A stretch of 30,979 nt of DNA from a virus. The notes under the pieces are model-generated. The model worked only from the letters and a program-made list of their open reading frames with translations, had not been told where the DNA came from and did no database searches. The DNA lies in IMG/VR virus record IMGVR_UViG_3300024974_000014, positions 1 to 30,979 of that record; one strand, written 5' to 3'. Numbering within the stretch: position 1 is the first letter of the stretch; every line of letters begins with the position of its first letter. The position numbers were made by a program, and so were the translations under genes. Below, piece by piece: positions 1-6,985 of the stretch.

Positions 1-874
1 TAATAGCTGAACCAGAAGTTAGTGCAGGTAAGGAAGCAAGGCTTACAGGTTGAGTTTCTGTTAAATCTGCTTTAAGCTGTAACTCTGTAAGGAGTAAATC
101 TTGTTTTGCTGAGGTAGACGCCCCAGTTGGGAGCGCTATAGAGCCTATACTTACAGGAAGGTCTGATTGGTCACTAGCAATGGTAACAGCAAAACTTGAT
201 GCCATTACTTTTTGCCCAAGTGATCCAGGAACAAGAGCTATGAGTGAAGTTAATCTCTGAGCAATACGTTGTAATCGTCCGTTAAGTCCAGAGCTAGCTG
301 TATCTGTGACTGGAGCTGTTTCATCTACTGCACCAAGATCAGTGATAATTGTATTTTGTTTACTTTCCGTAGATGGGGCAGCAATCACTTTTGCAAGTAG
401 TGCAGCTAATGTAGTTTGTGTTGCGAAATCCTTTGAAGCAATTGTGGAAAGTGATGAATTTCCAGTATCTTGCTTAGCTTCTGTTGATGGAGAAGTAATA
501 AGTTTTGCTAAAACAGAGGCAAGTGTTGTCTGCGTTGCGAAATCTTTTGCGATAAGAACATCTTGTTTAGTTTCTGTCGCTGCATTAGTCGGTAGTTGAA
601 CATTTGTAACATTAACTGAAGCCGCAGCAGCATCATCATAGTAAATGAGAAGCTTATCTGTATTACTCATTGTAGATGAATCAAACTCAAAGGTAAGTAC
701 ATTACTTGCTACAGTTCCACCAAGACCAGCTACAACAGGATTATAGATAAATGTATTTGTTGTTGTGTTTGCTACAAGAAGTATTGAGTCAAGTCTTACA
801 GACCCAAAATCACTAAACGTAACTGTTCTAGCAGTTTTATCAAATACGTAATTATTTACTTTTATTTTTGCCAT
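1..874 (-). CDS. Fibre-like phage structural protein with 38-residue repeats (3' end beyond window)
   Basis: The reading frame opens with ATG at 874 (protein MAKIKVNNYVFDKT...) and stays open to the left edge, giving 291 codons with no stop, so the C-terminus is missing. The first ~100 residues look like a beta-rich attachment domain. Next come degenerate copies of a module containing KDFATQTTLA and PSTEAKQD; two adjacent copies are spaced exactly 38 residues (114 bp). Such 'TEAKQD' modules occur in phage and prophage virion proteins, but I cannot assign a receptor or enzymatic role. It starts 5 bp after the collagen-like gene and is the last visible gene of the leftward operon. A GGAT sequence 9-12 bases upstream is a modest ribosome binding site. 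It is probably a virion fibre or tip accessory protein; the reading frame is sure, the function is inferred. Confidence 0.7.
   Translation of the reverse strand, partial: MAKIKVNNYVFDKTARTVTFSDFGSVRLDSILLVANTTTNTFIYNPVVAGLGGTVASNVLTFEFDSSTMSNTDKLLIYYDDAAAASVNVTNVQLPTNAATETKQDVLIAKDFATQTTLASVLAKLITSPSTEAKQDTGNSSLSTIASKDFATQTTLAALLAKVIAAPSTESKQNTIITDLGAVDETAPVTDTASSGLNGRLQRIAQRLTSLIALVPGSLGQKVMASSFAVTIASDQSDLPVSIGSIALPTGASTSAKQDLLLTELQLKADLTETQPVSLASLPALTSGSAI
363..590 (-). repeat. Tandem 114-bp coding repeat (38-residue KDFATQ...TEAKQD module)
   Basis: Within the partial left-edge gene, the segment around 365-430 recurs at 479-544 with an offset of exactly 114 bp. The anchor gttgcgaaatc is identical at 420-430 and 534-544. 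A further decayed copy of the unit's end lies near 571-590. The protein copies share KDFATQTTLA, then LLAK or VLAK, then PSTE.KQ. The copies differ mainly at synonymous or conservative positions, so this is an old protein-level repeat rather than a recent duplication. Confidence 0.7.
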
Positions 875-878
875 TGGA

Positions 879-1184
879 TTATCCAAAAATTAATGCTAAT
901 GCTACAGTTAGTCCTACATCAGTTGAACCTGATCCTGAACCTTGTGCGCCCTGTGGTCCTTGCGATCCATTTATTCCTTGTGGACCTTGACTTCCTATAG
1001 TTCCAATTACTCCCTGTGGTCCTTGTGCACCACTACCTGCTACTCCTTGAGCACCCTGTGCACCTTGTGCTCCAGCAGGTCCGATAATACCTAAATCTAC
1101 TATTTGAAAAGTTAATGTTTGTCCTGGACCAATTAACTGTATTCCAGACGTTCCTGGAAGGGTGAAATTAAAACTATCGCTCAT
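879..1184 (-). CDS. Collagen-like (Gly-X-Y) phage protein
   Basis: This 101-residue protein has three parts. Residues 1-34 are a polar or beta N-terminus ([14 protein letters not shown]...). Residues ~35-84 are near-continuous Gly-X-Y triplets rich in GAQ and GPQ. The C-terminus is a short hydrophobic tail ending [12 protein letters not shown]. Collagen-like repeats in phage proteins usually form trimeric stalks on fibres or decorations; that role is inferred here. Its ATG overlaps the stop of the upstream gene as ATGA (1181-1184), so translation is probably coupled. The hydrophobic end could be a trimer cap or a membrane-active tail. A second, longer collagen-like protein lies on the opposite strand at the right edge of the window. 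Confidence 0.8.
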   Translation of the reverse strand: MSDSFNFTLPGTSGIQLIGPGQTLTFQIVDLGIIGPAGAQGAQGAQGVAGSGAQGPQGVIGTIGSQGPQGINGSQGPQGAQGSGSGSTDVGLTVALALIFG

Positions 1185-1492
1185 AATGTTTCAGACCTCA
1201 AGACATTAAATTCTTTAGACTCTGTTAATAAAACTGTAGTAGTTTGAGATACTTTAATATCCCAAAACAATGTTCCAACAGGCCATAGTGTTGTGTCTAC
1301 AACTTCAAAAATACATGTACCTAATGCTTCATCAACTACGGTAATGGTTACAGAGGTAACTAATTCGTGTTTTCTAGTCCTAATCTGACTCGTCAAAGTC
1401 TTTCCAGTTAAAGAGTGCCCACCATTTGTATCTGTATATACTCCATTAAGTCTAAATGTAGCTCCTTGTTTTATGTTAAATGCAATTGCCAT
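1181..1492 (-). CDS. Small beta-strand virion-associated protein (QGxTF...WDIKV type)
   Basis: This is a 103-residue protein. It opens with [11 protein letters not shown], followed by [12 protein letters not shown] in the middle, [12 protein letters not shown], and an ESKEFNVL terminal strand. From memory this pattern matches small phage proteins found beside tail-fibre genes, a compact beta domain of the 'QGDTF ... LTG ... G.. YDL.. V' type; no symbol is warranted. It begins with a strong ribosome binding site (AGGA, six bases, ATG) and its stop overlaps the start of the collagen-like gene. It may anchor or initiate the collagen-like stalk. It is separated from the holin-like gene by 121 bp that I cannot assign. 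Confidence 0.7.
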   Translation of the reverse strand: MAIAFNIKQGATFRLNGVYTDTNGGHSLTGKTLTSQIRTRKHELVTSVTITVVDEALGTCIFEVVDTTLWPVGTLFWDIKVSQTTTVLLTESKEFNVLRSETL

Positions 1493-1613
1493 ATTAATTC
1501 CTGTATAGGTTATTAGTTATTTCTTGTCCCAGACAGTTAATATATCTTTAACAAGCTTACTACGGATACAATCTTCTAGGTTAAATTGGAAAATTCCAAG
1601 GAGTTTCTCTTAG

Positions 1614-1817
1614 TTATTTTTCAGAACTTTTTTGATATGCCTTTATACCTAATGTACCTGTTGCTGCGAATAGAAAACTTTCTGCTAATCTAGTCGCTAG
1701 ATCAGATTCATAGATAATTGCAAGAATCCCAAAAGCTACACTTGCAACAGTTATTGTAAAAGGTACAAATCGTACAAGAGATTTCATTCCACTTTTTTCT
1801 TCAAGAAACCCATTCAT
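1614..1817 (-). CDS. Small two-TM membrane protein, holin-like candidate
   Basis: This 67-residue protein has two predicted hydrophobic segments, residues ~15-36 (LVRFVPFTITVASVAFGILA...) and ~45-60 (AESFLFAATGTLGIKA). The N-terminus is charged and the C-terminus is basic and polar (YQKSSEK). Size, two membrane passes and position just downstream of the endolysin are what a class II holin would show, but no family motif proves it. The ATG overlaps the stop of the 39-residue ORF (TGA 1814-1816, ATG 1815-1817). A second in-frame ATG lies 10 codons in (MKSL), a position where holin genes often have dual starts. Alternatively it is a membrane protein of unknown role. Confidence 0.6.
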   Translation of the reverse strand: MNGFLEEKSGMKSLVRFVPFTITVASVAFGILAIIYESDLATRLAESFLFAATGTLGIKAYQKSSEK

Positions 1818-1933
1818 AAATGTTTTGTCCTATCAGGGATGTCGGAAATATCAATAATATCTATAGAGTCGATGACTCTATATGAAAGAAGAAGTACGTA
1901 TGTGTATAGATTTATCGGAGGAAGTGTAGTCAT
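1814..1933 (-). CDS. 39-residue ORF in the lysis cluster
   Basis: A short ORF encodes 39 residues, starting MTTLPPINLYTYVLLLSYRV and ending PDRTKHL. It begins three bases after the endolysin stop, has a good ribosome binding site (GGAG, six bases, ATG), and its stop overlaps the next gene's start. The frame thus fills the gap between endolysin and holin-like gene exactly, which argues for a real coupled gene. It has one short hydrophobic run (residues ~9-17) and no lipobox cysteine, so it is not an obvious outer-membrane spanin. Function is unknown; it could also serve only as a translational link. Confidence 0.5.
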   Translation of the reverse strand: MTTLPPINLYTYVLLLSYRVIDSIDIIDISDIPDRTKHL

Positions 1934-1936
1934 AAA

Positions 1937-2497
1937 TTACTCCAAGACTTTTGTAAAAGCTTTCCAGAGTTTCTCTCTATCTGCAAGACCATTGACTCCA
2001 CCATTAATAATACGAGTAATTGAAGTAAATTTATCTACATCTGCTAGAAAATTACAATTATGTTTGTTCCAGAACCAACAAGCAGATTCAACTGCATGGA
2101 GTGGAAGGCTAAGAAGTTTTGGTTGACGAATTAAATCAATATCTAATGCTTTACCACATTCTCTATAGTTATAAAATCCCGTAATTTGTATCAATCCACG
2201 ACCTTTATAGAACTTTCCTGTGGTTGTATAATTTTGATGTGCCGCAAGTAATGCTTCTTGTTCTAAATTCCCCAAGTCCTTACGACTTTCATAAGCTGAT
2301 CCACTAGCAATTTCTTCTGTATAAATAAATCCAGCACTTTCATGACCTATTTGTGCTAAAAAAGCAGCTACTCTTTTGGTAGAATTAATTGAATACTTTG
2401 GAAGAAACTCATTCAAAAATGGTGTAAAGATTTCAATTCTACTTAGAGGAGTAGATTTAAAAACTTCGTGAAGTAAACTAGGTGAAAGTGCTTTCAT
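1937..2497 (-). CDS. Endolysin, GH19 chitinase-like muramidase
   Basis: This 186-residue, single-domain protein is of the GH19 type used by many phages of Gram-negative bacteria to cut the peptidoglycan glycan strand at lysis. Visible family signatures are FLAQIGHESAGF with the probable catalytic acid E53, a second acidic pair EE61-62, SAYESRKDLGN (67-77), YKGRGLIQITG (97-107) and NGGVNGL (165-171). Length is normal for a single GH19 domain. There is no signal peptide or cell-wall-binding domain, so export would depend on a holin; two candidate membrane proteins flank it. The start has a strong ribosome binding site (GAGG, five bases, ATG). It lies second in the leftward operon. Confidence 0.92.
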   Translation of the reverse strand: MKALSPSLLHEVFKSTPLSRIEIFTPFLNEFLPKYSINSTKRVAAFLAQIGHESAGFIYTEEIASGSAYESRKDLGNLEQEALLAAHQNYTTTGKFYKGRGLIQITGFYNYRECGKALDIDLIRQPKLLSLPLHAVESACWFWNKHNCNFLADVDKFTSITRIINGGVNGLADREKLWKAFTKVLE

Positions 2498-2514
2498 TAT
2501 AACCTCAAGAATAG

Positions 2515-2970
2515 TTATCTATTTTGATCTATGAGTCTATGATCTTTCAACATATCTGAAAGTTCTTGTTGTGTTATCATTGCTTGATTCTTTGTATTAG
2601 TTAAATCTTGTTGTAACATCTCTAATTTTATCTGGTTAGAATAAGACATGTCACGAATTTCACTTATAGTTTTATAACTGTATCCAGCTATACCAACTAT
2701 TCCTGCTTGTAAAAGTGCATACATTACTGTAAGAACTCTCCAAATCGTTCTCCCTTTCGCTAAAGTAGTATCGTATTCTTCAATCTTTCTTGTATATAAT
2801 ATATCTTTAGCTTTTACTTTATTCTCTATACTCTCTATTGTATCAACTACATGTATTAATCCTATAGTCATACTTTGTAGAATTAGTAACACATTTCGTT
2901 TCTCCGGGTCATTCTCTTGACGTATTAATGTATCTATATCGTCTAATTGTGTTGCGTTTATTTGTGCCAT
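2515..2970 (-). CDS. Single-TM coiled-coil membrane protein at head of lysis operon
   Basis: This 151-residue protein has a long charged helical N-terminal part (1-72, heptad-like around DTIESIENKVKAKD). One hydrophobic segment follows at ~77-98 (WRVLTVMYALLQAGIVGIAGY), then a second helical region rich in Q, E and K (99-151). It has no signal peptidase site and no enzymatic motif. As first gene of the operon, 17 bp before the endolysin, it may act in lysis (holin, antiholin or inner-membrane spanin-like). However, a central TM does not fit a classical i-spanin, whose TM is N-terminal. The ribosome binding site is weak (AAGA), with ATG at 2970. I regard the function as unknown. Confidence 0.65.
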   Translation of the reverse strand: MAQINATQLDDIDTLIRQENDPEKRNVLLILQSMTIGLIHVVDTIESIENKVKAKDILYTRKIEEYDTTLAKGRTIWRVLTVMYALLQAGIVGIAGYSYKTISEIRDMSYSNQIKLEMLQQDLTNTKNQAMITQQELSDMLKDHRLIDQNR

Positions 2971-3035
2971 AGTTTATTCTTATTATTGCTTAATATATTA
3001 GGAACTTCTTAAGTAGAACAGGATGTTCATATCCA

Positions 3036-3065
3036 AGTATATAAATTTTCTAACACTTTAGTCAA
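3036..3065 (-). promoter_or_regulatory. Leftward sigma70-like promoter for the lysis/fibre operon
   Basis: On the minus strand a TTGACT box (3060-3065) is followed 18 bp later by TATACT (3036-3041); each matches the sigma70 consensus at five of six bases. It points at the membrane-protein/endolysin operon, whose first ATG is 66 bp downstream of the -10 box. This is the best promoter match I found in the window. Function is inferred. Confidence 0.6.
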
Positions 3066-3083
3066 CTCGGAAAAAATCTTAGA

Positions 3084-3112
3084 TTGCAACTATAAATAAA
3101 GTATGTTAAACT
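3084..3112 (+). promoter_or_regulatory. Weak candidate rightward promoter for the packaging operon
   Basis: TTGCAA (3084-3089) is followed after 17 bp by TAAACT (3107-3112). Each box matches consensus at only four of six bases. The same -10-like word followed by TA (TAAACTTA) sits 17 bp after TTGACA before the protease gene, which is why I list it. A TACAAT (3116-3121) nearby is an alternative -10. A phage-specific or activated promoter is possible. Confidence 0.3.
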
Positions 3113-3135
3113 TAGTACAATAGTAACACAAATCT

Positions 3136-3163
3136 CTTTATTTAACAAATAAAGTTAAACTTT
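3136..3163 (+). promoter_or_regulatory. Two overlapping hairpins in the leader of the small terminase gene
   Basis: CTTTATTT-aac-AAATAAAG (3136-3154) is a perfect 8-bp inverted repeat. It overlaps AAAGT-taa-ACTTT (3151-3163), so the two stems are mutually exclusive. They end just before TTTAGGA, the only Shine-Dalgarno-like sequence for ATG 3181 (13 bases away, rather long). They could be operator half-sites or modulate translation of the terminase. Confidence 0.4.
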
Positions 3164-3180
3164 AGGAATATTACTGACTT

Positions 3181-3786
3181 ATGGAACAAACCTCTAAAGA
3201 ACCTGAAGTGAAATCAACCCAACTTACCTTTATTAATCCCGATCAAATAGTTTCACCGGCCATTCTTGCAGGTATTTTAGGAAGAAACGTAAGTCTATTA
3301 TATCAATGGGCACAAGCCGGAAGATTGCCTTCTCCTCTAAGTAGCTTTACCTACCGTGAATGTCTTACACATTTGATGGACTTTCACAGTAAAGAAGGGA
3401 ATAGAAGAGTCAAAGTAAGAGCACCTGCTGGAGGAGGAGAGTCTGAAGATAATATCCATCCTTTAATGGCTGCAAAACTTGAACAAAGTGTTAAGACAGA
3501 GTATGCGAGAGAAGCTCAACTTTGGCAAGCGATAGCTATTAAGAATGAAGAGTATGTAAGTTTTGCGAACAAACTTGCAGACCTTGAACCCTTTATACTT
3601 AATATAAGAGACTTATTGTTAGGGATTGCTTTAGACTTTCCAGAGACACAGAGTGCTATTGATGAAGGCATGGAGAATTTATATAAACTTGGTACAAGGA
3701 TGTTAGAAGAAGTTAAGATTGATCGAGATGAATTTGTACAAACAATGCTTGACAAACCTATTGATGAACTGGATGAACTCAAATGA
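3181..3786 (+). CDS. terS: Terminase small subunit (DNA-packaging, Nu1-like)
   Basis: The protein has 201 residues. Residues ~24-50 (VSPAILAGILGRNVSLLYQWAQAGRLP) read as a helix-turn-helix/winged-helix of the kind that opens lambda Nu1-type small terminases and recognises the packaging site. The middle is a basic, glycine-containing linker (RVKVRAPAGGGESE). The C-terminal half is helical and acidic, as expected for oligomerisation and contact with the large subunit. It is the first gene of the rightward block and lies one gene before the GpA-type large terminase, which supports the call. Its stop overlaps the next start as ATGA. Identification rests on context plus the HTH; sequence divergence from Nu1 is large. 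Confidence 0.75.
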   Translation: MEQTSKEPEVKSTQLTFINPDQIVSPAILAGILGRNVSLLYQWAQAGRLPSPLSSFTYRECLTHLMDFHSKEGNRRVKVRAPAGGGESEDNIHPLMAAKLEQSVKTEYAREAQLWQAIAIKNEEYVSFANKLADLEPFILNIRDLLLGIALDFPETQSAIDEGMENLYKLGTRMLEEVKIDRDEFVQTMLDKPIDELDELK

Positions 3787-4628
3787 AACATATAGTAAGT
3801 TTTTCAAGTGGTATGGGAAGTTTTGCAGAAGCAAAATCTTGTGTTGATAAATTTGGTAAAGAAGCCACTCTTCTTCTATTTGCAGATACTAAGATAGAAG
3901 ACGAAGATAATTATAGATTCAAAGATGAAGTAGTAGAATTTCTTGGATGTGAGGTCGTAGAACTTTCCGATGGAAGAACACCTTGGGAGTTGTTTAGAGA
4001 TGAAAGATTTGTAGGAAATTCACGATTAGATATATGTTCAAGAGTTCTTAAAAGAGAATTACTAATTAACTGGATAGAAAAGAACTACGGATACGATGTA
4101 GAAGAGCCTATGCTTAATTATCTTGGCTTACCCCTAGTTAATATCTTTGGAGAAGTTTGTAGAACTAATGTTGTAACATATTTAAACGCAGAAGTACATC
4201 TTGGTATAGACTTTTCAGAGCACCATCGCCTTACAAGAGTACAGGAAACGATGAAATCTTGGGTTTATCGTTCGACTTTAGTAGAAGAAGGAAGGATAAT
4301 TCCGAAGAATTATAGTGAGCAATTTGGTATAAGAAAACCAAGACTATATAGTATGGGTTTCGGGCATGCTAACTGTGGAGGTTTTTGTGTTAAAGCAGGT
4401 TTAGGACATTTTAAAACTCTATATGAGAAGTTACCTGAGAGATACAAATCGCATGAAGAACAAGAACAGACTCTTGCTAGAGAAGTAAAAACTTTACCTT
4501 TTTTAAAGAAAACTATAGGCGGGAAAGTTCATTATCTTACTTTAAAGGATTACCGAGAGCAATTTCTCGAAACTAATAAAGCAGAAGAAGATAGGTTTGA
4601 TATTGGTGGATGCGGTTGTGCAATATGA
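3783..4628 (+). CDS. PP-loop ATPase, PAPS-reductase/adenine-nucleotide alpha-hydrolase-like
   Basis: This 281-residue protein opens with a modified PP-loop, SFSSGMGS (6-13), where the fold activates a substrate by adenylation. FADTKIEDED (33-42) follows, as in PAPS-reductase-like proteins, then GNSRLDICSRVLKREL (78-93, Cys85) and PRLYSMGFGHANCGGFCVKAG with Cys198 and Cys202. The tail is GGCGC (Cys277, Cys279). From memory these blocks match a widespread family of phage and bacterial 'adenine nucleotide alpha hydrolases' of unknown substrate. The cysteines could hold an Fe-S cluster or carry sulfur, as in DndC- or TtcA-like enzymes, but this is inference. Residues ~102-127 look like an insertion. 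ATGA overlaps at both ends lock it between the terminase subunits. True sulfate reduction is unlikely here; a nucleic-acid or cofactor modification is more plausible. Confidence 0.8.
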   Translation: MKHIVSFSSGMGSFAEAKSCVDKFGKEATLLLFADTKIEDEDNYRFKDEVVEFLGCEVVELSDGRTPWELFRDERFVGNSRLDICSRVLKRELLINWIEKNYGYDVEEPMLNYLGLPLVNIFGEVCRTNVVTYLNAEVHLGIDFSEHHRLTRVQETMKSWVYRSTLVEEGRIIPKNYSEQFGIRKPRLYSMGFGHANCGGFCVKAGLGHFKTLYEKLPERYKSHEEQEQTLAREVKTLPFLKKTIGGKVHYLTLKDYREQFLETNKAEEDRFDIGGCGCAI

Positions 4629-6706
4629 TTAGAGAAATCCAAAGAGTCCAGGGGAACATATCAGAGCGTTCGCTATTTGCAAAACTCTATACAGCTTTTC
4701 GTAAGGCAGTACGAAGTACGACAATAGAGTGGACAGAAGCTAATCGTACAATGTCCTCTGATGAATCAGCTATACGAGGAAAATTCGATTGCTCTCGCAC
4801 TCCTGCCTTTAAGTACATCTACCATGTATGTGATAATTGGTATATTCACATTGTAGGTATGATGAAATCTTCGCAGATAGGAGCTAGTGAGTTAGAGAAT
4901 AATATAATAGGTAGAAAACTTAACCTTGACCCATGTCATACTGTTGTATTCTTTCCAGGAGTATCACTCCTCAAGGAGTATTCTCGGAAACGCTTCTCTC
5001 CTTTCTTCAAAGGAACGAAAGTTCTTAAAGATAAACTAAATATTGGTATCGCTAAACCTTCACATGATTACTTTACTTTTCCTGGAGGTTCCCTCGGCCT
5101 AAAGACCCTTGGTTCTATTCAATCTGTCTTATCTTCTGCAATTCCGTTTATTATCTTTGAAGAGTTTGCTCAAGTAAAAGCAGATGTAGCTAAACAAGGA
5201 GACCCGCTTGGTCTTGGTATGGGAAGACAGAAGTCTTTCCGGATTGGTAGAAAGAAAGTTCTAGGATTTTCAACTCCTACATTCAAAGATTATTGTAACA
5301 TGGAGAAACTTTTTAATCGAGGGTTTCAACTTATCTTTAAAGCACATTGCTATGCTTGCGAACAACTCGTAGAACTTTCTGGTTGGACAATGGAGCAATG
5401 CTTGCAGTATGATGAATATGGAGATCGTTACATTGATGAAGAGTTTGGAAAATATGATCCAGAAACAGCTACATTTGTATGTCCATCTTGTAAATCTCCT
5501 TGGACTTTTGAGGAAAAGACAGCCAATATAAAGAAAGGACTTAATTTTGGTTTTATAGATGATTGTGGAGACTTCTCCCACGGATGGCATCCAAGAAAAG
5601 AAATAAGAGAAACACTTACATTTGAAGAATACAAAGTCATTGAACCTTCTATAGATAAACTAGTTCTTCGGAAAAAGCTTCGCGATGAGAAAATCTCCCT
5701 AACCTACACATTTCAACATCCAGAAATACTCTCTTGTTTCGAGGCTACATCTGACGCAAGAGTACTTGTAACAAAGAAACTTCTAGCAGCTAAAGCATTG
5801 GAGCGTGGTGATGAATCTCTTTCAAAAGATTGGTGCAATAATAGTCTCGGTTTACCTTATACTTCTGGTGTTACGGCAATTGAAGCAGATGAAATGAAAA
5901 CATTTCGTAAGAACTATATTGAAGGTATAGTTCCAATGGATGGACTTGTTCTTACCGCTGGAATAGATGTACAAGATAATAGATTTGCTATAATAATTCG
6001 TGCATGGGGAAGAAATAATAACTCTTGGCTTGTTAAATGGATAGAGATTTTTGGAGATGTATTGACACAGGAGCAAGATGATGTTGGTAACTTTCTAGGA
6101 GTCTGGGGAGAACTTACAGATTATCTTATACATGGAAACTTTCAACATGTTACAGGGAAACCTATGAAGGTTCATGCAATTTCAATAGACTCTGCTGATA
6201 ATACTGAACTTGTCTACCGTTGGGTTCTTGCAATGTTAAAGTACAATAGCTATGTCTTTGCTACTAAAGGAGCTAAAGATTCTCGATATAGTGATAGTGA
6301 GATTTATAGAGAACCTGCGAAGGTTGATATAAAAACTGACATAGAAACACGTCAAAGTATTGCAGAACGTATGGGAGTTACACTTTTTATGCTTGGAGCA
6401 CATCGCGCACATGAGGAGATTCTCAAACGTGTTGCATTAAATAAAAATCCTGAAGCTCGAAGTAATCTTTACTACCACAACGAGCAAAGCTACGGTAACT
6501 ATGAAGAACAAATGACTTCTTGTAGGAAGATTATCGACATCGGTGGAACTACAGGGAAGTCAGTATTTAAACTCATATCAGGTAAACGTAAAGAAGCTAT
6601 GGATGGAGAGAAACTAGCTATGCACGCTTCTTATGCAGTAGGTATAAGAAATTACGATCATGAAGAATGGAAATCTTTAGAAAAATACTATAACCCAACT
6701 TCATAG
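4625..6706 (+). CDS. terL: Terminase large subunit (lambda GpA family)
   Basis: This is the ATP-driven motor and nuclease that packages phage DNA; 693 residues if ATG 4625 is used. Visible elements are an ATPase P-loop-like GMMKSSQIGASE (~78-89), a Walker B-like FIIFEEFAQ (~175-183), and a zinc-ribbon-like pair CYAC (242-245) and CPSC (286-289). The C-terminal nuclease start LTAGIDVQDNRF (~443-454) parallels lambda gpA. I chose 4625 because ATG there overlaps the PP-loop gene's stop as ATGA, the junction used at the previous gene pair; an in-frame ATG at 4610 would add five residues. Length and domain order are typical of GpA, which implies lambda-like packaging, perhaps at cos ends. Confidence 0.93.
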   Translation: MIREIQRVQGNISERSLFAKLYTAFRKAVRSTTIEWTEANRTMSSDESAIRGKFDCSRTPAFKYIYHVCDNWYIHIVGMMKSSQIGASELENNIIGRKLNLDPCHTVVFFPGVSLLKEYSRKRFSPFFKGTKVLKDKLNIGIAKPSHDYFTFPGGSLGLKTLGSIQSVLSSAIPFIIFEEFAQVKADVAKQGDPLGLGMGRQKSFRIGRKKVLGFSTPTFKDYCNMEKLFNRGFQLIFKAHCYACEQLVELSGWTMEQCLQYDEYGDRYIDEEFGKYDPETATFVCPSCKSPWTFEEKTANIKKGLNFGFIDDCGDFSHGWHPRKEIRETLTFEEYKVIEPSIDKLVLRKKLRDEKISLTYTFQHPEILSCFEATSDARVLVTKKLLAAKALERGDESLSKDWCNNSLGLPYTSGVTAIEADEMKTFRKNYIEGIVPMDGLVLTAGIDVQDNRFAIIIRAWGRNNNSWLVKWIEIFGDVLTQEQDDVGNFLGVWGELTDYLIHGNFQHVTGKPMKVHAISIDSADNTELVYRWVLAMLKYNSYVFATKGAKDSRYSDSEIYREPAKVDIKTDIETRQSIAERMGVTLFMLGAHRAHEEILKRVALNKNPEARSNLYYHNEQSYGNYEEQMTSCRKIIDIGGTTGKSVFKLISGKRKEAMDGEKLAMHASYAVGIRNYDHEEWKSLEKYYNPTS

Positions 6707-6714
6707 GAAAGAAA

Positions 6715-6984
6715 ATGGCAACATTTGATTTAACACAAGCAGAAGCTCTAGCATTACTTGCTAAAGTTAATATGGCAATAGAAGATATTCTTACAGGGAA
6801 ACGTGTAACAGAATTTCGTATATCTTCTGCTGATTTTAATAGACTCTATAAATATGACAGTATAACTCTTGAATCCCTTCAAGCTTTTAAAAACGATCTA
6901 TTAGATTATCTGAGTTCACTTGAACCAGCAGCTACTCCTGTATTTCGTTCTAACTCTTGTATACCTTTAATTGTGAGAAAATAA
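6715..6984 (+). CDS. Head-tail connector/stabiliser, gpW-like
   Basis: An 89-residue protein in the position of lambda gpW, between large terminase and portal. The core AEALALLAKVNMAIEDILTGKRVTEF mirrors gpW's pattern of a helix, a 'TGKR' turn and a beta hairpin, with a second helix (LESLQAFKNDLLDYLSSL). In lambda, gpW seals the filled head and is required before tail joining; the same role is inferred here. The C-terminal extension (~70-89) is slightly longer than in lambda. The ribosome binding site is clear (AGGAAAG before ATG), and the gap to the portal gene is one base. Confidence 0.8.
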   Translation: MATFDLTQAEALALLAKVNMAIEDILTGKRVTEFRISSADFNRLYKYDSITLESLQAFKNDLLDYLSSLEPAATPVFRSNSCIPLIVRK

Positions 6985-6985
6985 C

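Noticed and set aside
306-599. 97-residue plus-strand ORF
   Set aside because: It is antisense to the left-edge repeat protein, shows the mirrored 114-bp repeat and has no ribosome binding site. A shadow of the real frame.
1586-1599. Palindrome TTGGAA-aa-TTCCAA in the 121-bp gap
   Set aside because: Perfect but short (6 bp), AT-rich, with no U-tract on either strand; no basis for a terminator or operator call.
1519-1609. A 30-codon open frame on the minus strand after the holin-like gene (ends LVKDILTVWDKK)
   Set aside because: It looks protein-like but has no ATG, GTG or TTG start, follows an in-frame stop at 1610-1612, and no simple slippery site joins it to the preceding gene. It may be a decayed gene remnant; not enough to annotate.
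1839-2126. 95-residue plus-strand ORF over the lysis genes
   Set aside because: It overlaps the well-supported GH19 endolysin and the 39-residue ORF on the opposite strand; composition and context give no support.
3783-4628. Genuine sulfate-assimilation PAPS reductase or QueC
   Set aside because: The PP-loop reads SSGMGS rather than the SGGxDS form, the length and C-terminal blocks differ, and there are no partner genes. QueC's closing CxxCxxC zinc motif is also missing.
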